NCBI GenBank assembly: GCA_018292915.2
Contig: JACVVK020000093.1
Span: forward strand, 122,501 to 186,500
Length of the DNA stretch: 64,000 nt
From: Batillaria attramentaria
Taxonomy: Eukaryota; Mollusca; Gastropoda; Batillariidae
Direction of reading: 5' to 3'
Made by a program: the position numbers and the translations under genes. Numbering within the stretch: position 1 is the first letter of the stretch; the number at the start of each line of letters is the position of its first letter. Below the pieces are notes generated by a model. The model had not been told where the DNA came from, searched no databases, and worked only from the letters and a program-made list of their open reading frames with translations. Positions 40,309-51,182 of this stretch are shown in pieces.

Positions 40309-40519
40309 CTGCAAACAAAAGAAAACAAAGACAAGAGAGTTCTAGGTTTAAGACAGTCTTTGGGAAAGCTGCTGACACAGTAGTTCTGTACAGCATCTGT
40401 TCGGAACACTTTGACACTTTCGGAATTGTTCGTCCTTAGTAAGGTTGGCCACAATAGTACACCTATCCACAATGAATGCTTCAGTCAAATCGTCTGGCCA
40501 GTTATGTCTCCATTAGATT

Positions 40520-40682
40520 AGGGTGGGTGGGTGTTTGAGTGTGTAACGTCTTTTCCCGCCGAATAAGTGTGATATCAATGACGAGAAAAACATCAGCACA
40601 AATTATTTGACCGAACCCGGGATTCGAACTCGATCACTGAAAGTCCAACACTCTACCGCTCGGCTATCGTGCCGGCTCCCCA
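40520..40682 (-). mobile_element. SINE-A copy 13, diverged
   Basis: Recognisable by the GGGTGGGTGGGTGTTTGAGT tail side, GTGTGATATCAATGACGAGA and GGGATTCGAACTCGATC. It has several deletions and substitutions and no clear target duplication; an old copy. Confidence 0.8.
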
Positions 40683-40717
40683 TCCTTAACACATTTCGTA
40701 CCGCGCGAGTATTCAAC

Positions 40718-40800
40718 TGGGGTTTTTTTTTGTTTTTGTTTTTTTGTTGTTGTTTTTTGTTGTTGTTTTTTGGGGGTTTTTTTGGTTTTTTTTTTACCTC
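40718..40800. repeat. G/T-only tract
   Basis: T runs with interspersed G (TTTTTGTTGTTG and GGGGG), no A or C over about 70 bp. Confidence 0.85.
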
Positions 40801-40869
40801 TTTTTCGGTTTTGGCCCCCGGTATGCGAAAATCAGGCAAGATAAACGGTTTCTTGCGACCCATGTGTCT

Positions 40870-40952
40870 GAAGACAATTTTCTGTTTTAAAATGTATTTT
40901 TAGAACAGATAATAATAAAGTATTTTTGAATTGAATTTGAATTGAATTGACC
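40870..40952 (+). mobile_element. LINE 3'-end fragment with (GAATT)n tail
   Basis: AATAATAAAGTATTTTTGAA then TTGAATTTGAATTGAATTGA. Resembles 4093-4236. Confidence 0.55.
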
Positions 40953-41063
40953 CTTATTGCAGCAAACACGAGTTTAAGCAAAGCGCAACACTCCCACAAA
41001 GCCAAATTCAAATTAATTTTGATTTTCTTTTAGTGAGGTCACTGGTGCACAACCCAAACCTAC

Positions 41064-41249
41064 CTTACTAGGAGTGGGGTGGGTGGGTGGGTAGGAGTTT
41101 AACGTCCTTTTCCACCAAGTATGGGTGATATCAAAGACACTGCAACGAGAAAAATGGCCAGCACAAATATCTGGCCCCAGTCGGGATTCGAACTCACGAC
41201 CCGAGCATTGAGAGTCCAACGCTCTACCATTCGGCTACTTGCTTACTAG
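41064..41249 (-). mobile_element. SINE-A copy 14 with short target-site duplication
   Basis: Body 41072-41241; CTTACTAG at 41064-41071 and 41242-41249. The very start of the head (CCCCGGCTCCCC on the plus strand) is missing. Confidence 0.85.
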
Positions 41250-42790
41250 AAACCGAGTTAAGATTTAATGAACATTGAGTGAAGCCACTGGGGGAAAAAA
41301 AACCCCAAACACTCTTGGATGAAAAAGGTAGCGGCGAACTAAACATCAACAGAGACAGAAGTCAGCATCAGAGAACACCCTCCCTGCTAGATCCAGATCG
41401 GTGCAGTAGTCTTGGCCAGCCAGCCACGCTGTCTTGGCGAGTTTCGCTGGGCACTTAGCCATCCAGGACCCATCCTTCTTTATATCAAATTTCACTTAGC
41501 GGCTCTCCACCACCCACGGGACCTGGGAATATCGACTGCGGAAAAACTTCCATATCGAGGTAATATTCCACAAGAACTGGCTTAGCACGGCGCTCCGGAC
41601 TCTCTCCAGAGAGCTGCGTTTCCTTCATTATTAAAGATCCCCCCCATATCCTAATTTATCTCTCTGCCCCGACAATGTGACCAAGGAGCAGTGCCGCCTG
41701 CCGGTGGAACTTCTCAAACAGGACAGAAAATCAGAAACATTTTTTTTTTTTGTATTTGTGTTTGAGCAACATGTTCGGAAGAAAATGTTGATCACAAGAA
41801 CAGTAGAAGAAAAACAACATACACGCCCCTAAAAGTATGTTCGATATTTTTTTAGGAAAAGTTTAGGACAGATAGATACATTCCTACATAGAAATGTGAC
41901 TGTGTGCATTTTGCAGAGTCAAAGTCACGCACAGAGTGAATAGTAAAATGTAGAAACCAGAAGCTTCGAAATCCCTTCCATGACAATTAAACCATCTTGA
42001 CAAAAACAAGGATGCCAGCACATGTAAAAAAAAAAAAAAAAAAAAAACATGCTACGCCGTATTCTTATTTTTCCACCCAAACGAAATGTAAATCTAAAGA
42101 TCCCTGGAGTCGCTCTGTATTCTTGGGAACCAGTAAATTTTCATTTGAAAGATGTGAGTTGTGCGGGAAGTAAATGGTTGCATACATCTCTACTCAATCA
42201 TGAAATGGAGAATTTCTTTTTTTGCATTCACTCTATGATGAAAACGCGATAAGCTGGTAAAAACAACTTTTTCCCCCCCACTGAACTTCGCCGATTTCTG
42301 GAAATGCGTCTTCTCTCCTCTGAGTTTCCCTTTGAGCGCGTCTGCCATTTGCGAAAGTTTTGTCCCGTGATGAGAAATTATTGGAGTGGTCTCCCTTGGG
42401 ACTCTGCCTCTCGTCTTGGCTAGCCTTGCTTTCCGCGCTGCGCAGGGCAGAAGATGATCTTTGAAATTTTGATGAAGGTTGATGGCCGATTTCTCCAACC
42501 CTCCAGAGGATGCTTCTTTTAGCACTCTTCAGCAGGGAGTCATGTTTATTTCATCCGCCATCTTGACGTGCCCTCTAGCTTTCTCGGCGGATCACGCCAA
42601 AATTCCTCCCGGTCGCCATTTATTCCTGAAGGCTGTTTGGGTAGCGATATTTACTAATTCGATTTTCCCCTCCTGGAGATGGATTGGGTGTGTGTGATGG
42701 TGGCGATCGGGAAGCAGAGAGTGATGAGGGATGAGTTTTTTTTCTGCTTTCTACATTCCCGTGTATTAGAAACGGAGATACGCCTCTTCC
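41250..42790. other. Unique sequence, no gene recognised
   Basis: Poly(A) of about 20 at 42027-42047, T run near 41740. Open stretches at 42049-42252 (+) and 42190-42525 (-) overlap each other and show no known motif. Confidence 0.4.
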
Positions 42791-42799
42791 ACTGTTGTT

Positions 42800-43704
42800 T
42801 CTGCTCCTTTGCTGTAGATGATGTCACTATCTGGTCTGTTCACTGCGTATGTTAAATACATTTACAGACGTGTTGCAGGTCAGTTTCGTGGCTGAACTGT
42901 CACTCATTGACCTACATTTCTTTGCTGTAGATAACTAACTAACCTTTGCTGTAGATGATATCACTCTCTGGTGTATAATAAATACTTTTACAGACGTTTT
43001 GCAGGTCAGTTTCGTCGCTGAAATGTCACTCTATGACCTGTATTCCTTTGCTGTAGGTGATTAACTAACCTTTGCTGTAGATGATTTTACTCTCTGGCCA
43101 CTGCGTATAATAAATGCATTTACAGAAGTTTTGTAGGTCAGGTCCTTCGCTGAAATGTCACTCTATGACCAGTATTCCTTTGCTGTAGATAACTAAGTAA
43201 CCTTTGCTGTAGATGATGTCACTCTCTGGTCACTGCATATAATAAATACATGTACAGGCGTTTTGCAGGTCAGTCCGTTCGCTAAAATGTCACTCTATGA
43301 TCTATATTCCTCTGCTGTAGATAACTAAGTAATTTTTGCTGTAGATGATGCACTCTCTGGTCTATGCACTATATAATAAATACATACGTTTTGCAGGTCA
43401 GTCCGTTCGCTAAAATGTCACTCTATAACCTGTATTCCTTTGCTGTAGGTAACTAAGAAACCTTTTCTGTAGATGATGTCACTCTCTGGTCACTGCATAT
43501 AATAAATTCATTTACAGACGTTTTGCAGGTCAGTTCCATCGCTGAAATGTCACTTTATGACCTATATTCCTTTGCTGTAGGTAACTAAGAAACCTTTTCT
43601 GTAGATGATGTCACTCTCTGGTCACTGCATATAATAAATTCATTTACAGACGTTTTGCAGGTCAGTCCGTTCGCTAAAATGTCACTCTATAACCTGTATT
43701 CCTG
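42800..43704. repeat. ~131 bp tandem repeat, seven copies, splice-site-like motifs
   Basis: The junction (G/T)CTGTAGATGATGTCACTCTC starts at about 42811, 42948, 43074, 43206, 43338, 43466 and 43598. Each unit carries TTTTGCAGGTCAGT, CCTTTGCTGTAG next to ATAACTAAC/GTAACTAAG, and an ATAATAAAT. The last three units are the most alike, as expected if new copies are added at the right-hand end. Confidence 0.93.
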
Positions 43705-43794
43705 AGTGATATGTCATCCATTTCTACTATGTTCGATGTCACTGTTACTCTGTGGTCTTCATTCCTGTGTACGATGCATATTTTGTCTTGCGCT

Positions 43795-43970
43795 GGGTGG
43801 GTGGGTGGGTGGGTATGTATTTGGGAGTTTAACGTCCTTTTCCACCACGTAAGGATGATTTCAAAGACGGGACAACGAGAAAAAAAAAGGCCACCGCAAA
43901 TATCTGGCCCCTGCCGCGATTCGAACTCACGACCCGAGTACTGAGAGTCCAACGCTCTTTAATTGGGCTA
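43795..43970 (-). mobile_element. SINE-A copy 15
   Basis: Body with GGTGGGTGGGTGGGTATGTA, GGATGATTTCAAAGACGGGA and GCGATTCGAACTCACGACCC. The 5' end is altered (CTTTAATTGGGCTAA), and no clean target duplication is seen. Confidence 0.85.
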
Positions 43971-44200
43971 AAAGAGGCAAGCTGCCAGTGAAGCTGGGAC
44001 ATTTTGCACAGAGGTCGGACACGAGTGAGGCAAGCGGATTTGGGCGAACTGCCTCTCTGGCCTAAAGAGAAAGTAGACGTGTATTACTCCAGTGAGGCCT
44101 CAGCGGTAACAGGAGACATTTTTTTTTTTTTAATCCCTGTAAGGTGAATGGTCTGTTAGAAATTGTTTCTAGACTGAAGCATTTTTAGGGGTGACTATGA
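43971..44200. other. Unique sequence
   Basis: No gene recognised. Confidence 0.35.
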
Positions 44201-44202
44201 TG

Positions 44203-44270
44203 CCTGAGGCTAATAGGGAATATACAGGCATTTTGAGGCCCTGTGCCCTGTATTTTGTTGTCCTTCGGCC
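44203..44270. repeat. Family K fragment, inverted relative to 455-500
   Basis: GGGAATATACAGGCATTTTG followed by AGGCCCTGTG is the reverse complement, with few changes, of the fragment near the window start. Confidence 0.5.
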
Positions 44271-44310
44271 TGCTGCATATGAGTCCATAAGTCCTCTTTT
44301 CTTATTTATT

Positions 44311-44510
44311 CCATATTTGTCACAGGGGATCCGGGATAGCCGAATGGTAGAGCGTTGGACTCCCAATGCTCGGGTCGCGAGTTCGAATCCCGGTTGGGGC
44401 CACATATTTGTGCAGGTCTTTTTCTCGTTGCCCCGTCTTTGATATCACCCACACGTGGTGGAAAAGGACGTTAAACTCCTAAACACCCACCCACCCCATA
44501 TTTGTCACAG
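44311..44510 (+). mobile_element. SINE-A copy 16, full length, with target-site duplication
   Basis: Body 44326-44495, with a perfect 15 bp repeat CCATATTTGTCACAG at 44311-44325 and 44496-44510. The A-box-like TAGCCGAATGGTAGAGCG and B-box-like GAGTTCGAATCCC are intact. One of the youngest-looking copies. Confidence 0.95.
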
Positions 44511-45290
44511 CTTTGGCGTGTGCGTGCATTTCTCAGCAGCAGCTACTAACAACACACGCACTTGTTCTAGCCCTTCTGTAAGGGCTAAAGTTAATCATAA
44601 CGGACAGTCGATACAAGAACAGATGCCGTATACTGTGGTCAGTCAAGCAGAACCTTGTCTAATCTCAAACGAACACAGGTGTATGTGCCATAAAGTCTTG
44701 AGCAGCACAACCGGATTTCTGACTTCATCGACAAAATGTCAGAATAATGAAAACTGGGGTCGCAGTTTAGACGATAAACTCAAGACACTGTGAATTTTAT
44801 GTCTAGACTCCAGGTAATGTTTTTTTTTAATGCATGCTGTTTCCTGTGTCTAATATGTGTGTGTGTGTGTGTGCGTGCGGGGGACCTATATGGTGCGCGA
44901 CGTCTTTGGTTGAGGTAGCAATAAAAATTTAAAAAAAAAACTATTTAATGATATGGTGGCTACTTTGCAATTTAATCTGATTAGTAATGATGCAGAGGAA
45001 ACGGGCTTCCAGCCTTTCTGATGGCAAAAATCCGTTTTATCTAGAACGTCCGGGTCACTTTCTAGTCACGGTTTGCTTTCTTCTGTGCACACATTATGTC
45101 CACACACTGTCCTCTTTCGCCCCCCCCCCCTCCCACTCCTGTCCCCCCCCCCCTCTTCTGCTCACGCCCCCTCTCCGTGCATGAGAGCCTTACCTCAGGT
45201 CGTAGGCACGATAACTGAATGAGTGCAGTATATTCAACTGGAACAGTCGTGTGTTGGTAATTCTCCTGAAACGAACGAAGATGCATTCTG
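44511..45290. other. Unique sequence with C-rich patch
   Basis: C runs at 45121-45152. No gene recognised. Confidence 0.35.
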
Positions 45291-45307
45291 CTATATCTCA
45301 ATTGGAG

Positions 45308-45309
<2 letters not shown>

Positions 45310-45347
<38 letters not shown>

Positions 45348-45400
45348 GTGGGTGGTTGGGGAGTGGGGTGGGGGGGCAGGGGGGGGTGTTCAGAGGGGGA
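45310..45400. repeat. (GT)n and G-rich stretch
   Basis: (GT)n at 45311-45345, then G runs. Confidence 0.9.
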
Positions 45401-45401
45401 C

Positions 45402-45477
45402 ACCCAGGGAGAGAGGGTGGGTGGGGTGGGTGTTTTGGGGTTTAACGTCCTTTTCCACCACATACCCAGGGAGAGAG
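45402..45477 (-). mobile_element. SINE-A copy 17, last 48 bp only, with target-site duplication
   Basis: Body 45416-45463 bracketed by a perfect 14 bp repeat ACCCAGGGAGAGAG at 45402-45415 and 45464-45477. On the minus strand it begins TATGTGGTGGAAAAGGACGT, almost the same breakpoint as the copy at 25593. Confidence 0.9.
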
Positions 45478-46335
45478 ACAGAGACAGAGAGAGACACAGA
45501 CAGAGAGAGAGGCCCCCTTGACTACAACTTAAACAGATCCCCATTAATTCAATATCTGGCCTAGATACTAGCCTTGTTCTGTTACGTAAAAAAAAGGAAT
45601 CGGTTCCAGAAAAGCTGCCAAAATTATTTCTCTTTGTCACTTTGTCCATTTTTCACGAAAAACGACACGTGTACTGTTTGCGGCTACACCGGATGAACGT
45701 GTCAACAGAAGAGGCTAAACGCGCCGTGTTATTTCCATATTTCAGAAGTCGCCACTTTTGCGATTGGCCACAAAAGGCCCATATTCGGATCAAAGAGGTT
45801 TACCCAGAAACTCAGAAAGGACACCCTTCTTCTCAGTTTCGACGCAATCCGAACTCGTATTGTGTCCTTGCCGCGGACAAAACTGGCAACAGCTCTCTAA
45901 TGGCGGTATCGTATAGCAAACCTTTTGGCACCGTCCTCTCGTCCCGGCGGAGACCGGAAGATCAAGTTGCGCATGCGTGGTGCGAAGCCGGAGCGGCGTC
46001 TCGAGGAGGGCACGCGCCGTGCCGGGAACGAGGCTCCCCACCCCCACTGCGCAGACGCCGTCGCGGCCTCTCCTTAATCCAATTTTAATCCCCAGGTTTC
46101 AATTAAGAAAATTAATGTTGGAGTCAGGGATATTGGACTGGCAGACCAATCGTGTTATAAGGTATGAGCCCCTGTCCCCTGGGGTGGGGCAAAAGAGAAA
46201 GGCAAGGCGGGAGCGAGACTACTACGCTTGGAGATGGAAGGGTATCCAGTACGGCTTCCGAGGGCGAAAAGAATTTAGGTCCTGCCAGTGGGGGGAGGGG
46301 CGGGTGGGGGACGAAAACAACACAGATGAGGACTC
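45478..46335. other. Unique sequence with a CpG-rich patch
   Basis: 45930-46075 is rich in CG dinucleotides and contains TTGCGCATGCGTGG, an NRF1-like site. This could be a small CpG-island promoter. A 148-codon open stretch (45642-46088, +) crosses it without recognisable motifs, ending in a compositional Arg/Pro run. Confidence 0.3.
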
Positions 46336-46339
46336 CAGA

Positions 46340-47160
46340 AGGAAACAATTTCTTTAGAGCAAGAAGAGACAATTTCTGTCCCTTCAGTTTAGCCAAAGAG
46401 TTGACAGCTTTTTTTTTCTCTGCAGCGCAAGATGAAACAATTTCTTTCTCGTTAAAATGCACAAGGAGAGACATTTTCTGCCCCTTTAGCCCAAGAGGAG
46501 GCAATTTATTTCTCTGCAGGGCAAAGAGAGACGATTTCTGTCCCTTTAGCACAAAAGGAGACAACTTCTTTTTCTGTAGCACAGTAAGAGACCAGACAAG
46601 CTGCGAGCCCGAAAGATCACGTGGTCTCTGGTGCGTAGCACATGCTAGGCAAAGCACGCAGGCTGCCTCAGAGCTGGGGTAGATTTTTGGGCTCGCCGCT
46701 GACCTGAGGCAGTGTTTTTCCATTTAATCCAAGAAGAGACGATACGTTTCACTTTTACCCCCAAAGAGCAGTTCTTTCTCTGTAGCGAAAGAGGAGACAA
46801 TCTCTTTCCATTAGCCCAAGAGGAGACAATTTCTTTTCCTTTAGCCTAACAGGATACCTTTTTTCTCTCTGTAGCGCAAAAACAACATTTTCTATCCTTT
46901 TAGCCCAGGAGGAGACAACTTCTGTTTCTTTAGCCATAAAGGAGACAATTTCTTTCTCTGTGGCGCAAGAAGAGACACAGTATCTTCCCCTTTAGCCCAA
47001 TTACTACAGAAGAGACGAGTTCTTTCCCTTTTAGCCCAACGACCAGACAGTTCCTTTCCCTTTAGCCCAAAACAAGACAATTTCTTTCTCTATAGCACAA
47101 GCGTAAAAAAGGGACAACGTCTTTTCCTTCAGCCCAAGAGGAGACAAGTTCTTTCTCTCG
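46340..47160. repeat. ~30 bp minisatellite with a foreign insert
   Basis: Unit of the form CAAGAGGAGACAATTTCTTT plus CCCTTTAGCC, over 20 copies, often alternating between a CTTTAGCCCAA and a CTGTAGCGCAA version so that a ~61 bp dimer is visible. 46594-46715 interrupts the array; its ends carry GCTGCGAGCCCGAAA and, inverted, TTTTGGGCTCGCCGC. Confidence 0.9.
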
Positions 47161-47164
47161 ACAC

Positions 47165-48054
47165 CCACCCCACCCCCTCCCCCTTTTTCTCCCCTTTTAG
47201 AGCACTCTCCTCTGTCGGAGGTTTGTTTTCCCGAGGTCCCTGATAGAAACCACGTCCATGAAAAAGAGACGCCGATCGAGAGGCTTTCACTATCAGCGCT
47301 GGGAGGGAAAAGTCCCTGCGGACTCTGCTGGCAAAGAAATGCTTCCAAGAAAAAGAGATCCTAATCATTGGAGCGACCTAATTCGGTGTCCACTTTCGCG
47401 TTTCAAGTTGTGTAATGGGTCTCCAACGACATTGTGAGTTTTTTTTCTTGGCGTCCCGATGTGCTGTTCGCTGCGAAACACGATACACACTTTCTGCTCG
47501 GGCGGACACTGTATAAATTCATAAATTCGGATTATTAAGACGACATGAACGGTTACGCAACCGGAGAGACATTGAGATGAGCTTGGAGCCACGTTACGTC
47601 ACAGCCAATCGCGTCATTTGATCATCATCACGTACTCAGACGTGAAGCGGGAACGGACAATTTGGAGCCCCCAAAGCTTCTTCGTTTACAAACTGGGAAA
47701 GTGTTTCCATTTATCAGCCAGACTTGTAAATTCTCCCCTTTCTTTTTGATGCCATGCGCGCCCTGTGAACAAATGTGCACGCTACAAGAGTTGAAACTTT
47801 CAAATAGTGCATTGGGGAAATGTTTATTCGACAAAAGCTTGAGCACTGAGAAATGCACCCTAGAAAATCTGTTTATAGGTGTCAAAGAGAACTTGGTTCT
47901 CAAGTCTCTGGGTGATAAAACGTACCACGGGATGTGCAGTCTGTCAATATCGAATGTTCTTTTTCTAAACACCCTCTGAAACGCACTTTGTGGTCGAGTG
48001 AGAGGTGCAAGGTGTGGCGATGGCGAAAACATGCAGATGACTTGAAATTGAAAG

Positions 48055-48055
<1 letters not shown>
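47165..48055. other. Unique sequence, no gene recognised
   Basis: Open stretches on both strands near 47628-48032 overlap; none has a motif I recognise. Confidence 0.35.

Positions 48056-48056
<1 letters not shown>

Positions 48057-48110
<54 letters not shown>
48057..48110. repeat. (GT)n microsatellite
   Basis: About 26 GT units followed by a G-rich stretch to 48140. Confidence 0.95.
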
Positions 48111-48291
48111 AGGGGGGGAGGGGCAGGGGGGGGGGGGGGTAATGTCATAAAATCTGCCTAACTTGTAGATTTAGTGCACACGCGTTTGGTTTCGGCGCGG
48201 TACGGTTTGAGCTTCGAATATGTTTCGCCAGTGCCAAACGTGCTCTGGTCGTCCGTTTCCTTCTATTTTCTTCTCTTTTTTTCACAGTTGT

Positions 48292-48383
48292 TTAACTCTT
48301 TGACGACGAAGCACAATTTCTAACACACGATTTCCTATAGGAAATCGTGTGTTAGAAATTGTGCTTCGTCGTCAAAGAGTTAA
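48292..48383. mobile_element. 92 bp perfect palindrome bounded by TTAA
   Basis: Two 46 bp arms, exact reverse complements with no spacer, meeting at CCTA|TAGG (48337/48338). It begins TTAACTCTTTGACGACGAAG and ends with the complement. TTAA is the target sequence duplicated by piggyBac transposons, and TTAACYCTTTG-type starts are common in that group. A minimal piggyBac-like MITE is the best guess; an assembly fold-back is the alternative. Confidence 0.65.
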
Positions 48384-48722
48384 TGTTTAATGTTGTTTTG
48401 GCAAATCTCCTTTTTTACAGGCATACACAATACAATACAGTACACTACATATCACAATACAGTATATATATAAAAAGGAAAGGAAAGAAACAAAATAACA
48501 CTAACAGCAAAACTTGTATCCAATACATTCCTAAGTAAATTATTAAGATATAAGTAAAGAAATGAAGGAAGAAACACATACACAATAATAGGTAACACGA
48601 TGACCATCCAAAGCTGTTTTTTTTTTAAATCTGTTTTTGGTATATATATATATATATAGAATAGGAACAAAGGCGTCGCTAAAGCCGAAAACATGCGCTC
48701 AATCAGGTCAATTTGAAAGTAA

Positions 48723-49067
48723 GGGAAGTAAGTAAAGCTGAGAGCGCTCCCTAGGTCTAGGAGATGTGTGCTTTGTATGCCAGTGGACAAGTCCGCCTTG
48801 CCCTATATTGGCTACAAGCCACATTGGGGGGGGGGGGGACCTACCATCATACCGCTGAAACGTCTAACAGATCTAAGGGTATCTCACCATTCATAGGGCC
48901 TCCATACCCTTAGATCTGTTAGACGTTTCAGCGGTAGGATGGTAGGTCCCCCCCCCCCCCCCCCCCAATGTGGCTTGTAGCCAATATAGGGCAAGGCGGA
49001 CTTGTCCACTGGCATACAAAGCACACATCTCCTAGATCTAGGGAGCGCTCTCAGCTTTACTTACTTC

Positions 49068-49069
<2 letters not shown>
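48723..49069. mobile_element. Large fold-back element, ~160 bp arms
   Basis: Left arm 48723-48882 and right arm 48904-49069 are reverse complements with a 21 bp loop. The arms differ at several single bases (for example ACCATCATACC against ACCATCCTACC) and in the length of a G/C run (about 14 against 22). (TA)n tracts lie just outside at 48642-48657 and 49071-49100, as if it inserted into a TA microsatellite. No coding sequence. Confidence 0.8.
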
Positions 49070-49105
<36 letters not shown>

Positions 49106-49288
49106 TGACATGACAAAGACAAGTACAACATGCATGCATTATAAACTGACATGACATTCGGGTAGAGTCGTGACACAGTCATACGCCACAGGGATTTTGA
49201 AAAAGCTGTGTGAAAGGATCGAGTCCTTCATGTACATGGGTCGGGTAAGGCAAGTTGTAAGCTTTAACTGAACAACGCAAAATCTTGC

Positions 49289-49839
49289 AACATGGTGCAT
49301 TTTTTTTTTTTTTTTTTTTGCTGCCCCAACTCTTTTGCCAGTTCCAGTGGTGGTCCTCCCTGGTAATGGGTGGAATCCACGGAGGGGGGTAATGGGTGAA
49401 ATCCACGGAGGGCTCGGAAGGTGGGGCAATTTTTATTATGCATGATGATGGAGATGAGGATGATGGTAAGATGGTGCTATGGAGGTCCGTGTGGTTTGGG
49501 ACTGCGGGACAGGGCCGCATTCCACGCTTCCTGTCATAAATATCTCGGCATTTACCAGGCCCGGGAACTACGGCACCTGCGGTGCCGGCCGTGTAATCAT
49601 CCACATCACAAGACGTGTCATACCGAGGGAAGCACCCCCAAAGTCGCACCCGTGAAGTGGGTGAATCTCGGCTGTGTGGCAACAACTTTCCCACTGGGCC
49701 CATAGCACACCCGCTCTGGGTAGGCGCGGACCTAGGTAGGAAAAGTCCCGCTTGCCGCGGCTGGGACTCGAACCCGGGTCTCCCGGTCCATGGTCCGAAG
49801 TGCTAACCACTACACTACGGATGCCGGTAACACGGTGCA
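49289..49839 (-). mobile_element. SINE-D copy 2, full length, with target-site duplication
   Basis: Body 49300-49828; AACATGGTGCA (49289-49299) and AACACGGTGCA (49829-49839), one mismatch. Head GTAGTGTAGTGGTTAGCAC and GGGTTCGAGTCCC. Near the 3' end GTAATGGGTGRAATCCACGG is present twice, an internal duplication absent from copy 1. Poly(A) tail of about 22. Confidence 0.92.
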
Positions 49840-50730
49840 ATGTTACTACGGGGTCCGGGCAGCTGGTGCCACAGGCGCATGGCAGTAGTGGCAGCACAAG
49901 AAACGGTTAACTGTCCGGCCTGGTCCTTTTCCTCGCAGTGCCGCTTAAAAGTATATGGAACGGAAAATGTCTTTTGACAGCTCTCTGATACGCTTGGCTA
50001 ACTCGTCGCCATCGCCGCAAACCTTCCATTCACCCGGAGCTTCTTGTCAGTAGCGCACTGGGAAATTTGCTAATAGACGATAAATGTGGTTATGGAGAAC
50101 TAATGATATTTTCCACGCTAACTTTCTCGCTCAGTTTTCTTGTTGCTTCGTTTCCTGCGGCCTGGGACATGATAGCTCGCCGAGGAACCTCCGAGGGCAT
50201 GGGTAATTACATTTCTGAAGTGGGTTTTTTCGTTTTTCTGGATGGATTTCTTTCTGATGTTGGATCTATTGAATTGTAAAAGATGGCTTCCCCAGATCAA
50301 GCCTCTGTGAATGTTGCGAGCAAACCATCAGGATGACGTAACCCCATCGTAATCTGGAGGAAAGGCCTAACCTCTTATCAAGTCCATTGCGCTTAAACCC
50401 ATTTTCAGATAGCTGTCACTTCCTTTGAGACCCATATGCCACGAAAAGTTTTATTTTTTGATAAGCGATCAAGTCCTTGAGGCAATATCAGGTTCCTGAT
50501 TTGCTATGTTAGCAAGACAGTGACTGGCTAATAAGGTTGCTTGGTGCAATCCCATTGGCTGTTTTTCTGTGTGCTTTATGGTTTACCGTTTCATATTAAC
50601 TTCAACTTCCCTTCCATTGATTGTATTACATGTGTAACTTCAGAACTGGAAAATATGAAGCGTGTGTCCGAAATAAATATTTCCAGTAAAATGAACACGT
50701 TCATAATATGTTTAACCAAAACTTTCAACA
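49840..50730. other. Unique sequence, no gene recognised
   Basis: Nothing identified. Confidence 0.4.
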
Positions 50731-50731
50731 A

Positions 50732-50909
50732 GGGTGGGTGGGTGTTTGGGGGGGGGGGGGCTTAACGTCCTTTTCCACCACATACGGGTGATATCAAAGA
50801 CTGGGCAACGATGAAAAAGCCAGCACAAATATTTGGCCCCAGCCGGGATACGAACTCACGACCCGAACATTAGAAGTCCAACGCTCTACCATTCGGCTAT
50901 CCCGGCTCC
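50732..50909 (-). mobile_element. SINE-A copy 18, full length
   Basis: Complete from the tail (with a G run at 50749-50760) to the GGAGCC start of the head. No convincing target duplication. Confidence 0.88.
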
Positions 50910-51041
50910 CAAACAACATGTTTGCTACATTACTTTGCCTATTGTAACGGTTGGATCTTACATGAATAGTTCGCAACAAGTGTGTAATTTTGGAATAAAT
51001 AATCAACAATTTGCACTTTGTGCATAAGGTTTCTCAGTGTA

Positions 51042-51182
51042 GGGTCGGATAGAGAGGGTGGGTGTTGGAGGTTTGGGGGGTTAACGTCCACCGTTTTCCA
51101 CCACATACGGGTGATATCAAAGACGGGGCAACGATGAAAAAGCCAGCACAAATATTTGGCCCCAGCCGGGTCGGATAGAGAG
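51042..51182 (-). mobile_element. SINE-A copy 19, 5'-truncated, with target-site duplication
   Basis: Body 51057-51167, with a perfect 15 bp repeat GGGTCGGATAGAGAG at 51042-51056 and 51168-51182. The tRNA-like head is absent; the element starts at the end of the tRNA-derived region. It lies only ~130 bp from copy 18. Confidence 0.93.

Noticed and set aside
45642..46088. 148-residue frame as a host gene
   Set aside because: Ends in a compositional Arg/Pro run over a CpG-rich patch; no motif recognised.
46124..46723. 199-codon minus-strand frame
   Set aside because: Most of it is the 30 bp minisatellite read through; overlapping plus-strand frame is equally long.
48723..49069. Assembly fold-back artefact
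   Set aside because: Not favoured, because the arms differ at single bases and in homopolymer length and are separated by a defined 21 bp loop.
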